A stretch of 64,000 nucleotides of DNA from Muriicola sp041358175 (lineage in GTDB: Bacteria > Bacteroidota > Bacteroidia > Flavobacteriales > Flavobacteriaceae). This document shows, one piece after another, positions 16,281 through 24,808 of the stretch. Position numbers and translations under genes: made by a program. A model generated the notes under the pieces. It did not search any database and was not told the DNA's origin. It saw only the letters and a list, made by a program, of their open reading frames with translations. Every line of letters starts with the position of its first letter. Positions within the stretch are counted from its first letter, which is position 1. The DNA lies in the NCBI RefSeq assembly GCF_041358175.1, contig NZ_JBGKBE010000001.1, positions 372,001-436,000 on the forward strand, in the 5' to 3' direction.

Positions 16281-16742
16281 ATGGGAATCAAGAATTTTTC
16301 AGGACCGAGAAAGAAACAAGAGCCGGAGCAAACACCCCTGAGCGTAAGGGATTATATGACCCGGGAGTTGATCACTTTTAGGCCGGACCAGTCCGTGGAA
16401 GAAGTGATCGATCTGCTTATCAAACACCGCATTTCAGGCGGGCCGGTGGTAGATGAGGATGGAAAGATGGTGGGCGTTATCTCTGAGGGCGACTGCATCA
16501 AGCACGTTAGCGAAAGCCGCTATTTTAACATGCCCATGGAAGAGAGCACCGTCTCCAGCCGGATGATCCGCGATGTAGATACCATCGATGGGAATATGAA
16601 TATCTTCGATGCGGCCAACAAATTCCTCACTGCCCGCAGAAGACGTTTCCCTATAATCGAAGATGGCCGTTTGGTAGGGCAGATCTCCCAGAAAGACATA
16701 CTAAAAGCAACCATTAAGCTTAAGTCGCAGAATTGGAGGTAA
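16281..16742 (+). CDS. CBS-domain pair protein
   Basis: The 153-residue product consists mainly of two CBS motifs forming one Bateman module: V-R-D-Y-M-T-R-E-L-I-T-F, then I-S-G-G-P-V-V-D-E-D-G-K-M-V-G-V, and in the second half R-R-R-R-F-P-I-I-E-D-G-R-L-V-G-Q-I-S-Q-K-D-I-L. Such modules bind adenine nucleotides or cyclic dinucleotides and regulate other proteins. The N-terminal 20 residues (K-N-F-S-G-P-R-K-K-Q-E-P) are a basic linker. There is no fused effector and no obvious partner next door. Confidence 0.88.
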   Translation: MGIKNFSGPRKKQEPEQTPLSVRDYMTRELITFRPDQSVEEVIDLLIKHRISGGPVVDEDGKMVGVISEGDCIKHVSESRYFNMPMEESTVSSRMIRDVDTIDGNMNIFDAANKFLTARRRRFPIIEDGRLVGQISQKDILKATIKLKSQNWR

Positions 16743-16744
16743 GT

Positions 16745-16990
16745 GCTTTGTTGCTGTTTGGAATAAACCTACGAGTAGATTCTTGCCTGGGTTCATTTCC
16801 TGCGGAAATGGACCAGAGAAGGCCCACTTCTGCAAACCTACCGGCCGGTCGCCTTCCGAAGTCTCGTACGGAGGACAGGCAGGCGGGATAGTAAAACGCT
16901 TTGTTGCTTTTTGGAATAAACCTACGAGTAGATTGTTGCCTGGGTTCGTGCGCCTTGCGCACGGACCAGAGAAGGCCCGCTTCTGCAAAT
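16745..16990. repeat. Two tandem copies of a ~92-bp hairpin repeat
   Basis: Units start at 16745 and 16898, 153 bp apart. Each holds GCTTTGTTGCT, AATAAACCTACGAGTAGATT, TTGCCTGG, an 11-bp hairpin, then ACCAGAGAAGGCCC and CTTCTGCAAA, which itself can form AGAAG/CTTCT. The hairpins are GGTTCATTTCC-TGC-GGAAATGGACC (16790-16814) and GGTTCGTGCGC-CTT-GCGCACGGACC (16943-16967): four of the six inner pairs differ and all four changes are compensated. Minus-strand frames through this region are translations of the repeat. Confidence 0.8.
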
Positions 16991-17081
16991 ATCAACCCTT
17001 GCAGCCTTGCAGGCTGCGGTTCTTTTTTCGTCACAGCCTTACAAAAACAAGTTTTTGATGGCTGCTCCAAAAAAATAACCC

Positions 17082-17101
17082 CGCACTTCTGTGCGGGGTT
17101 T
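17082..17101 (-). terminator. Intrinsic terminator of the tRNA
   Basis: CCCCGCAC-TTCT-GTGCGGGG forms an 8-bp perfect stem. On the minus strand it is followed by TTATTTTTTT, 12 bp beyond the tRNA 3' end. Confidence 0.85.
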
Positions 17102-17112
17102 GCTGCTTGATG

Positions 17113-17186
17113 TGGTCCCACCTGGGCTCGAACCAGGGACCCCCTGATTATGAGTCAGGTGCTCTAACCAGCTGAGCTATAGGACC
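17113..17186 (-). tRNA. tRNA with CAU anticodon (Met elongator or Ile2)
   Basis: The 74-nt gene folds as a standard cloverleaf: acceptor GGTCCTA/T-GGGACC, D-arm GCTC-AGCTGGTTA-GAGC, anticodon arm CCTGA-CTCATAA-TCAGG, T-arm CCTGG-TTCGAGC-CCAGG, discriminator A. The 3' CCA is not encoded. Anticodon CAU is shared by Met and lysidine-modified Ile2. The C4-G69 and C5-G68 acceptor pairs match known TilS preferences, which leans toward Ile2, but this is not decisive. Confidence 0.93.
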
Positions 17187-17210
17187 CTGTTCGCCGAAGC
17201 GAACAAAAGA

Positions 17211-17242
17211 CAAATTCCAAATTCCAAATTCCAAATTCCAAT
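17211..17242. repeat. Tandem CAAATTC heptamer repeat
   Basis: Four uninterrupted CAAATTC units plus a partial one, lying 25 bp upstream of the tRNA on its strand. Related AAATTCC words occur at 30.3 kb. Confidence 0.8.
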
Positions 17243-17372
17243 ACACAAGGTACAAATAGGATTTGGAGGGTGCAATATTACTACATATTTCAGGATACTG
17301 CAATACCAGGACATAATGAATAGCACAAAATAAGCCTCCTTTACGAGCCTTTTAAAAAAGTTGCCCTCCTAC

Positions 17373-17558
17373 CTAACTCTTCTTTGTTATGGAAAGATTG
17401 ATCACAATGGCCATTAACAACCAGATGATAAACGTTTCCCCATGTGTCATTTCATAGGTTGATCCGGCTGCCTTGGCAGCTAACAAAACGAGATACACCA
17501 CCAGGGGTGATAACAAAAGACTGATGGCTAATTTTAATAACGATTTCTTGTAATCCAT
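17373..17558 (-). CDS. 61-residue two-span membrane protein
   Basis: A small protein with a basic start (M-D-Y-K-K-S-L-L-K-L) and two membrane helices (about 8-30 and 43-57) joined by a polar loop containing Y-E-M-T-H-G-E-T-F. It ends S-I-T-K-K-S. A G-E-T-F/F-I-I-W second helix is common in small Bacteroidota membrane proteins of unknown role. It stands alone between the tRNA and the HemG-like gene, transcribed away from the latter. Confidence 0.65.
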   Translation of the reverse strand: MDYKKSLLKLAISLLLSPLVVYLVLLAAKAAGSTYEMTHGETFIIWLLMAIVINLSITKKS

Positions 17559-17716
17559 TTGAAATATAAATTTTGGTTAGTGTTTATACATCCTCAATTT
17601 AGAATTAATTCGGAGATTTTAAAAGTCTGATTCTCTTTCCGTTTCTGTAAAAAATAGTAGTTTAATCCTCTTTAAACTAAACAGGAATTCCTTTTAGCAT
17701 CCAAGACCCTACAGCA

Positions 17717-18244
17717 ATGCCAGAAAAAACCGTCTTGATCTATGCCTCTGTTGACGGCCATACCCTCAAGATCTGTGAAAAATTAAAGCAGGTGTTTTTA
17801 GAGCATGATCAGCCTGTGGAGATCATCAATATTGAGGATTTTAACAGGGACCTAAGCCGTTTTGGAAGGGTTATCCTGGGAGCCAGCATCCGCTACGGGG
17901 TACATGATAAAAAGATCATCGAGCTGATCAATTCCCGCATCCAGGAACTGGAAACAAAGAAAACTGCCTTCTTCTCCGTAAACCTCGTCGCCCGAAAAAC
18001 TGAGAAAAGCAGCCCGGAAACAAATCCATACGTGGTTAAATTCTTTAAGAAAATATCATGGCGCCCTGATATGGCGGCAACCTTTGCAGGTATGCTCGAC
18101 TATCCCCGATATTCCTTCTTTGACCGTACCATGATCCGACTCATTATGTGGATGACCAAAGGCCCTACAAACCCCCGTACGGTTAAGGAATACACCGATT
18201 GGAAAAAGGTGGAAGCCTTTGGTGAAAAATTGGTAAATCTGTAA
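17717..18244 (+). CDS. hemG: HemG-like protoporphyrinogen oxidase / flavodoxin-fold protein
   Basis: The 175-residue product has the flavodoxin FMN loop near the start (I-Y-A-S-V-D-G-H-T-L-K-I), then V-I-L-G-A-S-I-R-Y-G-V-H-D, the sequence typical of menaquinone-dependent protoporphyrinogen oxidase (HemG). Next come F-F-S-V-N-L-V-A-R-K and the C-terminal Y-P-R-Y-S-F-F-D-R-T-M-I-R-L-I-M. The reaction is oxidation of protoporphyrinogen IX at the membrane, in haem synthesis. Length equals E. coli HemG. No other haem gene is adjacent. The name follows motif likeness, not a search. Confidence 0.8.
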   Translation: MPEKTVLIYASVDGHTLKICEKLKQVFLEHDQPVEIINIEDFNRDLSRFGRVILGASIRYGVHDKKIIELINSRIQELETKKTAFFSVNLVARKTEKSSPETNPYVVKFFKKISWRPDMAATFAGMLDYPRYSFFDRTMIRLIMWMTKGPTNPRTVKEYTDWKKVEAFGEKLVNL

Positions 18245-18357
18245 TGCTATCTATACAAATTTACAGCCTGATTATGGCTGCTTCCGGGGCTTTAGTCGAT
18301 GCTCTTTTTTTAAAAATATCACTACCTTAGGAAGCCATATTCAATACCCTTTATAAA

Positions 18358-19215
18358 ATGAGATCAAACCGAATTTTACTCGCCTTTGTGCTGGTCCTGG
18401 CCTTAAGCTGCAAGTCGGGCGAGAAAAAAGAAGAAAACACAGAAGTAGCCGCCGTTGAGATCTGGGAAACCGACTTCCAAGACGATTTTGAAACCTTTAA
18501 TCCTGAAAACTGGCAAGACCAGCGGATATGGGTTAATAACGAAAAACAATGTTACGTTCCCGATGGGCAATACGGGACCCGGGAAGTGAGTAACGGTACC
18601 TTAAAGCTCAAGGTCGTAAACGTTGGCGAAGCCCGTCCTTGTGACAACCTCGATAAGCACGGGGAACAACACCCGGATACTCCCTATATGGCCGGGAGGA
18701 TCTGCTCCAAAAACAGAAAAGAATTTGTCAAAGGGAAATGGACGGCCCGGCTGCGCCTGCACGGTAATGGACAGCCCAGCATGTTCCCGGCCTGGTGGCT
18801 CCTGGGTGCCCGTAACAACGAATCCCCAGTACAAGAGCCCGATGAAACCGTCTGCTGGCCCCTTACCGGCTCGGGGGAGATCGACATCTTTGAGCACCAC
18901 GGAGATGTGAAAAAAGACCACTTTACTACCGGGGCGATTAAAAGCGAAGGCGAATGTGATAAGGGCGACTGGTGGAGTTATAGAAAGGACTTTCCGGCCA
19001 CTCTGGACGACTACCACGAATACTCTGTAGAATGGGAAGGAAGCGACCTGGTATACCGATTAGACGGGGAAGAAGTATACCGCAATGAGGGCGAGGGAGA
19101 CAACTACCCCGAACCCATGTTTGCCATCCTGAACTTTGCCAAGATCACAGATAACCCCATGACAGGCGAATGGATCATGGAAGTCGACTGGGTAAAGCAC
19201 GAGTCGAGAAAATAA
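18358..19215 (+). CDS. GH16 family glycoside hydrolase lipoprotein
   Basis: A lipoprotein signal ends at L-A-L-S-C (Cys18), followed by an acidic linker and a GH16 beta-jelly-roll. The catalytic motif G-E-I-D-I-F-E-H-H-G has the two Glu and central Asp (E-x-D-x-x-E) of laminarinase/beta-glucanases. W-L-L-G substrate-wall residues precede it, and the domain runs to the end with W-I-M-E-V-D-W-V-K. The likely substrate is a beta-1,3(-1,4)-glucan such as laminarin, acted on outside the cell or in the periplasm. No SusC/D pair adjoins it, so it is not in a visible polysaccharide locus. Confidence 0.9.
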   Translation: MRSNRILLAFVLVLALSCKSGEKKEENTEVAAVEIWETDFQDDFETFNPENWQDQRIWVNNEKQCYVPDGQYGTREVSNGTLKLKVVNVGEARPCDNLDKHGEQHPDTPYMAGRICSKNRKEFVKGKWTARLRLHGNGQPSMFPAWWLLGARNNESPVQEPDETVCWPLTGSGEIDIFEHHGDVKKDHFTTGAIKSEGECDKGDWWSYRKDFPATLDDYHEYSVEWEGSDLVYRLDGEEVYRNEGEGDNYPEPMFAILNFAKITDNPMTGEWIMEVDWVKHESRK

Positions 19216-19310
19216 ACCTGCCACCGGCAGATTCCAAATACTGATTCCGCAGATTTTCAGAAATATGGGCGTAGATAGTGGATTACTATTGGTCTATCTT
19301 TTTACCCACC

Positions 19311-19439
19311 CCTTTGTCCCCTCCTAGGAGGGGAACACCTCGTTAATGTCATATCGAGCGGAGTCGTTTGTCAGGTCGAGCGGAGTCGAGACCGATATTA
19401 ATAGCAAGTGTCATATCTCGACTCCGCTCGATATGACAT
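19311..19439. repeat. Composite palindromic repeat, copy 1
   Basis: A TTTACCCACCCCTTTGTCCC arm ending in the CCCCTCCTAGGAGGGG palindrome is followed by TGTCATATCGAGCGGAGTCG (19347), a GTCGAGCGGAGTCGAG copy (19375) and an inverted TGTCATATCTCGACTCCG ending at 19439. The two TGTCATATC arms form a long inverted repeat. Confidence 0.8.
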
Positions 19440-19511
19440 AGTTCCTTTTTTATTTGATTGAATGTCTCCAACTCCTAAAATTCAGCATCCCGAAAGTTTG
19501 AAGAAACAGTT

Positions 19512-19703
19512 TTAAACAAAAAGATTACAATCTTCACAGCTCTTTACCTCCCCGTAGTAAGTTTCCCTGTACTTGTGCAGGGTTTTTACGGGCAAGCCAG
19601 CCACGTACTTTTTTATATAGGTCACCTTTGTAATGAGTTTCCCCATCTTCTGGGTATAACGTTTTTCAGTTTTTGTTCTCCTTTTGATCTGTATCAATTT
19701 CAT
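19512..19703 (-). CDS. 63-residue basic protein of unknown function
   Basis: The ATG at 19703 gives M-K-L-I-Q-I-K-R-R-T-K-T-E-K-R-Y; the longer frame from 19754 adds 17 unlikely residues. The product is Lys/Tyr-rich with no membrane helix, and ends with a C-E-D-C-N-L-F-V motif containing two Cys. The pattern K-Y-R-E-T-Y-Y-G-E-V-K reads as a folded small protein rather than random translation. No family was recognised, and the gene is flanked by repeats and A/T-rich DNA. Confidence 0.5.
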   Translation of the reverse strand: MKLIQIKRRTKTEKRYTQKMGKLITKVTYIKKYVAGLPVKTLHKYRETYYGEVKSCEDCNLFV

Positions 19704-19912
19704 AAGTGTCGCTTTTAGAAGCTTAAAACCTAAAAAATCCTGGGCCATATACAAATATGAGGTGTTAAACTTCTGTTAGGATGTCTTTTCAGAGCATCCC
19801 CAAGATTTTCAGAAATAAACTCGTTTATAGGATAACTTTCTCCAATTCAATTTATTAAATAATAATCCGTACCTTAAATCAATTAATTGTTACCAACCTA
19901 AAACCAACCACA

Positions 19913-20833
19913 ATGAAAAAAGTAATGCTTTTAGCCCTTGCTTTGGGCTTGATGACGGCCTACGGCCAAAAAGAGAAAAACGGAACCATTTACAAAGAAC
20001 ACGAAGCCATCGCCAAGGTGAATGCCATGCAGGCCGCATGGGTAGCCGGGGACAGCGCTAAAGTGGCTTCCTACCTACACGAGGATTTTAAGGCCTTTAA
20101 CGGTACAGGAACCAATAAGGATGCAAAAGGAGGCACAAAAGCCAACTATGCAGGCGGGGCAAAATGGTGGCATGAAAATGTGGCCTACCTCAGCCTTACC
20201 CCTTCGCCGGGTGCCTACCCCGATGCCTTGGAATACAAGGACGGAGAGATGTGGGTACAGGTCTGGGACCGAATGAAAGGGGTACACAACGAAACAGGTG
20301 TAAAAATTGACGTCCCTGTACACCGTATGTATCGCTTTAAGGACGGCCTTATTGATCTCGCTATCAGCTACCACAACCAGGCTGTATATCGGGAGATTGG
20401 TGAGAGTTTTGAAGACCGAAAAAACGGGGTAATCTACAACCACCACGACAATATCAACAGAGTGCGCAGGCTGATCCATGCCATTGAACACGGGGATATG
20501 GAAACCGCTTTAAGCTTTTATGACGACAAGGCCCGCATTCGAAATCTGGAAATGGAGCAGGGCAAGTTTATGAACAAGGAGGAATTTAAGACTTATCTGG
20601 AGGGGATGATGTCCAGATTCACGGTCAGTTCCATAGACGTGAGAGGTTACCCCGACTATCTGGAGTACGACCTGCGAGATGGCAAGACGGTGCAAAGCTG
20701 GTGGGACATCCGCCTTACCCGAAAATCGGATGACAAAAAGATTGTTATGCCCATCATGTATGTGCACGACTTTAATGACGAGGGAAAGATCACCAACTCT
20801 ATGGCTTATTTTAGCAGTAAATGGCTTGATTAG
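19913..20833 (+). CDS. Secreted tandem NTF2-like (SnoaL) protein
   Basis: A signal peptide (M-K-K-V-M-L-L-A-L-A-L-G-L, cleavage after A-Y-G-Q) precedes two NTF2/SnoaL-like domains. The first (about 30-160) begins A-I-A-K-V-N-A-M-Q-A-A-W-V-A-G-D and contains H-E-D-F-K-A-F. The second (about 175-300) begins N-I-N-R-V-R-R-L-I-H-A-I-E and ends Y-V-H-D-F-N-D-E-G-K-I. This fold binds small ligands or dimerises; no enzyme activity can be assigned. A hairpin terminator follows 30 bp after the stop, so it is a single-gene unit. Confidence 0.75.
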   Translation: MKKVMLLALALGLMTAYGQKEKNGTIYKEHEAIAKVNAMQAAWVAGDSAKVASYLHEDFKAFNGTGTNKDAKGGTKANYAGGAKWWHENVAYLSLTPSPGAYPDALEYKDGEMWVQVWDRMKGVHNETGVKIDVPVHRMYRFKDGLIDLAISYHNQAVYREIGESFEDRKNGVIYNHHDNINRVRRLIHAIEHGDMETALSFYDDKARIRNLEMEQGKFMNKEEFKTYLEGMMSRFTVSSIDVRGYPDYLEYDLRDGKTVQSWWDIRLTRKSDDKKIVMPIMYVHDFNDEGKITNSMAYFSSKWLD

Positions 20834-20862
20834 ACCCTGACTATACTATATAAAATAAAAGA

Positions 20863-20890
20863 TCCGGTTCCGATAAGGGACCGGGTTTTT
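20863..20890 (+). terminator. Intrinsic terminator after the NTF2-like gene
   Basis: CCGGTTCC and GGGACCGG pair around GATAA with one weak pair, then a TTTTT run. Confidence 0.75.
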
Positions 20891-21085
20891 ACATTTTAAT
20901 ACGTTCCGGTGTTTGAATTGATTCAAATGAGTCGCATTCATTTTTATTTAATTATCTGTTTTTCAATTATTTACATTCTATTTAGAAATGTATTCACTGG
21001 TTATTCGATGAAATGAACTTCCCCAGTGTCATATTTTAAAAGGATTTTCGTTTTACCTATATATTCTTTTCTAAATAGAACATTT

Positions 21086-21511
21086 ATGAAAAAAATTACT
21101 TGGCTGCTATTTCTTTTAATCCTGGGCTGTGGCAAAGATGATGCTGTGGAGAAATTCGATATTACATGGGAGGTAAACGGACAGGGAATATCCAATAGAA
21201 TACAAGGCGGGGGGTACGGCAATGAATATCAGGTTACTTTACCCTGGTCCTCCAGTTATAAGACCGAAGAAATAGACAATTTAGGTCTATTCGTCAGGCT
21301 CAATGATTCTACCCTCGAAAATGATGGGCTGGAAAGTATCACTTTAAAAATAGATGGGGTACTAATCGTTGAAAAAACTAAATGGCTCCACTCTGCCTCT
21401 GTTGCCCCCGGTACAGAATTACCCGATGATACCGGCTTATGGTCGTATATAGAAGGTTCCGAAGGGAAAAGCTACTCCGCACTTCCTCCCCCCTCGTTTT
21501 ATTCCGATTAG
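21086..21511 (+). CDS. Small lipoprotein of unknown function
   Basis: The ATG at 21086 gives M-K-K-I-T-W-L-L-F-L-L-I-L-G-C, a lipoprotein signal with Cys15; the upstream extension to 21026 lacks one. The mature 126 residues begin G-K-D-D-A-V-E-K and hold beta-rich sequence with W-E-V-N-G-Q-G-I and L-K-I-D-G-V-L-I. No catalytic motif or family was recognised. It is followed by composite repeat copy 2. Confidence 0.65.
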   Translation: MKKITWLLFLLILGCGKDDAVEKFDITWEVNGQGISNRIQGGGYGNEYQVTLPWSSSYKTEEIDNLGLFVRLNDSTLENDGLESITLKIDGVLIVEKTKWLHSASVAPGTELPDDTGLWSYIEGSEGKSYSALPPPSFYSD

Positions 21512-21559
21512 ATAATACAGAAGTCTCCGATAAGCATTCCTTATAAACTCCCTTGAGAT

Positions 21560-21699
21560 TTACCCACCCCTTTGTCCCCTCCTGGGAGGGGATTTAGGGG
21601 TAGGTTCCTCTCCCCAGGAGGGTCGCTTACGCTTCACAACTTCAGCGACGAAGCGGAGCACTTTGTTATTGTCATATCTCGACTACGCTCAATATGACA
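21560..21699. repeat. Composite palindromic repeat, copy 2
   Basis: TTTACCCACCCCTTTGTCCC leads into CCCCTCCTGGGAGGGG, then a second CCAGGAGGG, GCTTACGCTTC...GACGAAGC as a hairpin, and GTCATATCTCGACTACGCTC...ATATGACAT. It shows all modules of the family. Confidence 0.8.
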
Positions 21700-21741
21700 T
21701 AGAGAAATACTATATTTAAGGCTTTCATTAAAACCTTTCCT

Positions 21742-24528
21742 ATGAAGCCTTTTATTACCCTCTTACTTTTACTTCTTTCCCTTTCCCTAACCGCTCAGAA
21801 AAAAGTTCTGGACCACACCGATATTGAACTGTGGAACTCCATTGAAGGCGAACGCCTTTCACCTAACGGAGCATACGTGGCCTACAGCCTCGAAAAAGGG
21901 GAAAAAGACCACTTCCTCCACCTTAAAACTGCCTCCGGGCAATCCGTCTTTTCCTATGATCGGGCCTCCAGACCCCAGTTCACAGACGATTCCAAAACCC
22001 TGGTCTTTTCCATCACCGCCTGGAAAGACAGCGTTATGGCCATGAAAAGACGAAAAGTGAAAAAGAAAGACCTCCCAAAAGACAGCCTTGGAATCTACAA
22101 CCTCACTAACAAGACCTTCGAAAAAATTGGAAACGTAAAATCCTATCAAATCCCCGAAGACTGGAGCGGCTTCATCGCTTACCAACTGGAGGAAATTGAA
22201 GTGCCCAAAGATACCCTCAAAGACAGCACTGAAAGCAAGAAAAAGAAAAGCAAGGCCAAGAAAGTAAGCAAAAAGAATGGCTACCACCTTGTCCTCAGAT
22301 CCCTGGAAACCAAAGAGGAAGACACCCTTAAATTCGTCACGGAATACACCTTCGCCAAAAAAGGAAAATTCCTGGCCTGGACCACTACAGGCGAGACAGA
22401 CAGTTCCAATTATGCCGTCTATGTGCTGGACCTGGCAAATCAAAGTCGGACCCTCCTTCACGAGGCAAAAAAAGCCGATTACGCCCAGCTCAGCTTCAGC
22501 GAAACAGGGAAACATCTGGGCTTTATCGCAGACACTGATACCACCAAAGTGCAACTCCGCCCCCGAGAACTCTACCACTGGGAAGTGGGGATGAACTCTG
22601 CTGAAAAACTCGTGGACGCCAATACTTCCGGCAACGACCTCCGCCCTTCAGCCTATGAAAAACTTCGTTTCTCCAAAGACGAATCAAAACTCTATTTTGG
22701 CCTGGCCGTGCCCCCCATCATCAAAGACACCTCCCTCCTCGAGGAGGAGATCGTGAACGTGGAGGTCTGGACCTATGACGAGCCCCGCCTCTATACCGTA
22801 CAGGAGTTGCAGATGAAAAACGACACCACCCGTACCTACCTCTCTGTCATCCACCTCAACCAGAACAACAAGCTTACCCAACTGGCCAATGCCACATACC
22901 CCGAGGCCGATCTCACCCGATACGGAAATGCCCCCTACGCCCTGGTACGTAACCCGGAACCTTATGCCCTGGAATCGCAATGGACGGGACAACGTGCCCG
23001 GGACTATGCTGTAGTGAACCTCAGCAGTGGCACGGCAGTTAAAGCCCTTACCAAAGTACCGGGTCGGGTTGAACTGAGTCCGCAAGGCAAGTACGTCTTT
23101 GGCTACCACAATGCAGACAGTCTCTGGTTTGCCTACAGCATTACCAAACGAAAATACCTAGCCCTTACCCCGGGAAAGGTCTTCTACAACGAGTTGCACG
23201 ACAGCCCAAGCCATCCCTCGTCCTACGGCACGGCTGGCTTTACCGAAGATGACAAGGCCCTGCTCCTCTATGACCGCTATGACATCTGGAGTTTTAACCC
23301 TGAGACCGGAGCCTCTACCCGACTAACAAAAGGCCGCGAGACTAAGACGGTTTACCGCTATGTCATCCTCGATCCGGATCAGGACCATATCGAAACTTCT
23401 AAAAAAGCACTGCTTACCACTTTTAACGAGACGGATAAGTCTTCGGGTTACGCCCATTACGATTTTAAATCGGGTAGACTCACTCCCCTTTTAAACGGAC
23501 CTTATGACTATGGCTATCCGGCCAAAGCCAAACGGGCACAAACCCTGCTCTTTACCCGGGAATCGTTTACCGAATTTCCAGACCTGAGGGTGGCCAACCA
23601 GGATTTTAGTAAAATCACTCAGATCTCTAATGCCAACCCCCAACAGCAAGAATACAACTGGGGTACTGTTGAGTTGGTAAACTGGACCTCCCTGGATGGG
23701 GAAAAGCTCACAGGTATGCTCATAAAGCCCGAGAATTTTGATCCAAACAAGAAATACCCTATGCTGGTGAATTTCTACGAGCGCAGTTCAAACGGACTGC
23801 ACCGCCACCGGGCACCTACGGCGGGCCGCTCTACTATCAATTACGCTTTTTATGCCAGCAGGGGCTACCTCATCTTTAACCCGGATGTAAAATACCGTAT
23901 CGGCTATCCGGGAGAAAGCGCGTATAACTGTGTGATCCCGGGAGTCACATCCCTCATTGAAAAAGGATTTGTAGACAAGGATAACATCGGGGTGCAGGGA
24001 CATAGCTGGGGTGGTTACCAGATCGCTTACCTGGTGACAAAAACCGATATTTTTAAGGCGGCCGAAGCCGGGGCTCCGGTACCCAATATGATCAGTGCCT
24101 ACGGAGGCATCCGATGGTGGACCGGGCTGAGTAGGCAATTCCAGTACGAACACACTCAAAGCAGGATAGGGGGCACTCCCTGGGAATATCCCACTAGATA
24201 CCTGGAAAACTCCCCCATCTTTAATCTCGACAAGATCAATACGCCCCTGCTCATCATGCATAATGATGCCGATGGGCATGTCCCATGGTATCAGGGAATA
24301 GAGCTCTTTGTAAGCCTGAGGCGTCTCGGCAAACCTTCCTGGTTTTTAAACTACAATGGCGAACCCCACTGGCCCCTCAAACTTCAAAACCGCAAAGATT
24401 TCAACATCCGTATGGCGCAGTTCTTTGATCATTACCTCAAGGGTGCACCCAAACCCGTTTGGATGGACAGGGGCGTTCCGGCCATGGAAAAAGGGGTGAA
24501 TCAGGGATTGGAGTTGATGGAAGAATAG
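21742..24528 (+). CDS. S9 family prolyl oligopeptidase
   Basis: A signal peptide (L-L-L-L-L-S-L-S-L-T-A-Q) precedes a beta-propeller of about 600 residues and a C-terminal alpha/beta-hydrolase domain from about 650. The catalytic triad is visible: Ser in Q-G-H-S-W-G-G-Y (about 755), Asp in N-D-A-D-G-H (about 841), His in G-E-P-H-W-P (about 875). Such exported S9 enzymes cleave peptides, usually after Pro or Ala, in the periplasm. The 928-residue length is long for DPP-IV, with an extra Lys-rich segment near residues 150-180 (K-K-K-S-K-A-K-K) that may be a disordered loop. Repeats lie on both sides. Confidence 0.88.
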   Translation: MKPFITLLLLLLSLSLTAQKKVLDHTDIELWNSIEGERLSPNGAYVAYSLEKGEKDHFLHLKTASGQSVFSYDRASRPQFTDDSKTLVFSITAWKDSVMAMKRRKVKKKDLPKDSLGIYNLTNKTFEKIGNVKSYQIPEDWSGFIAYQLEEIEVPKDTLKDSTESKKKKSKAKKVSKKNGYHLVLRSLETKEEDTLKFVTEYTFAKKGKFLAWTTTGETDSSNYAVYVLDLANQSRTLLHEAKKADYAQLSFSETGKHLGFIADTDTTKVQLRPRELYHWEVGMNSAEKLVDANTSGNDLRPSAYEKLRFSKDESKLYFGLAVPPIIKDTSLLEEEIVNVEVWTYDEPRLYTVQELQMKNDTTRTYLSVIHLNQNNKLTQLANATYPEADLTRYGNAPYALVRNPEPYALESQWTGQRARDYAVVNLSSGTAVKALTKVPGRVELSPQGKYVFGYHNADSLWFAYSITKRKYLALTPGKVFYNELHDSPSHPSSYGTAGFTEDDKALLLYDRYDIWSFNPETGASTRLTKGRETKTVYRYVILDPDQDHIETSKKALLTTFNETDKSSGYAHYDFKSGRLTPLLNGPYDYGYPAKAKRAQTLLFTRESFTEFPDLRVANQDFSKITQISNANPQQQEYNWGTVELVNWTSLDGEKLTGMLIKPENFDPNKKYPMLVNFYERSSNGLHRHRAPTAGRSTINYAFYASRGYLIFNPDVKYRIGYPGESAYNCVIPGVTSLIEKGFVDKDNIGVQGHSWGGYQIAYLVTKTDIFKAAEAGAPVPNMISAYGGIRWWTGLSRQFQYEHTQSRIGGTPWEYPTRYLENSPIFNLDKINTPLLIMHNDADGHVPWYQGIELFVSLRRLGKPSWFLNYNGEPHWPLKLQNRKDFNIRMAQFFDHYLKGAPKPVWMDRGVPAMEKGVNQGLELMEE

Positions 24529-24593
24529 GGAGCTTAGAAGTACGAAGTTAGAGGAAGGAGGAATTGGTTTAATACCGAGTCCCTGAAGGTAGG

Positions 24594-24702
24594 TTTACCC
24601 ACCCCTAAATCCCCTCCCAGGAGGGTCGCTTACGCTTCACAGCTTCAGCGACGAAGCGGAATACCTTATAATTGTCATATCGAGCGGAGTCGAGATATGA
24701 CA
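24594..24702. repeat. Composite palindromic repeat, copy 3
   Basis: TTTACCCACCCCTAAATCCC leads into CCTCCCAGGAGGG, then GCTTACGCTTC...GACGAAGC and TGTCATATCGAGCGGAGTCG with GATATGACA closing. It is the cleanest copy and runs the three palindromic modules in series within about 110 bp. Confidence 0.85.
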
Positions 24703-24754
24703 CGCAGGGTATCCGAGGCAGGAAGGCTCTTGATAGGAAAATAAATAAACAAGT

Positions 24755-24790
24755 AAAAACCCAGCCAAATGGAATTGACCGGGTTTTTTC
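24755..24790 (-). terminator. Intrinsic terminator of the 24809 lipoprotein gene
   Basis: On the minus strand AAAAACCC pairs with GGGTTTTT around a 17-nt inner region, then a T-rich tract. It lies 19 bp past the stop. Confidence 0.6.
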
Positions 24791-24808
24791 TTATTACTTG
24801 AATAGTTT

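Noticed and set aside
16701..17121. Overlapping minus-strand frames of 95 and 133 residues
   Set aside because: They are translations of the hairpin repeat copies; similar peptide stretches repeat because the DNA repeats.
17211..17242. Possible CRISPR array
   Set aside because: Units are 7-bp tandem repeats without spacers; no cas genes are present in the window.
18358..19215. Polysaccharide utilisation locus around the GH16 gene
   Set aside because: No SusC/SusD pair, sulfatase or further glycoside hydrolase adjoins it.
21859..22578. 239-residue minus-strand frame
   Set aside because: Antisense of the S9 peptidase propeller, no signal or family pattern.
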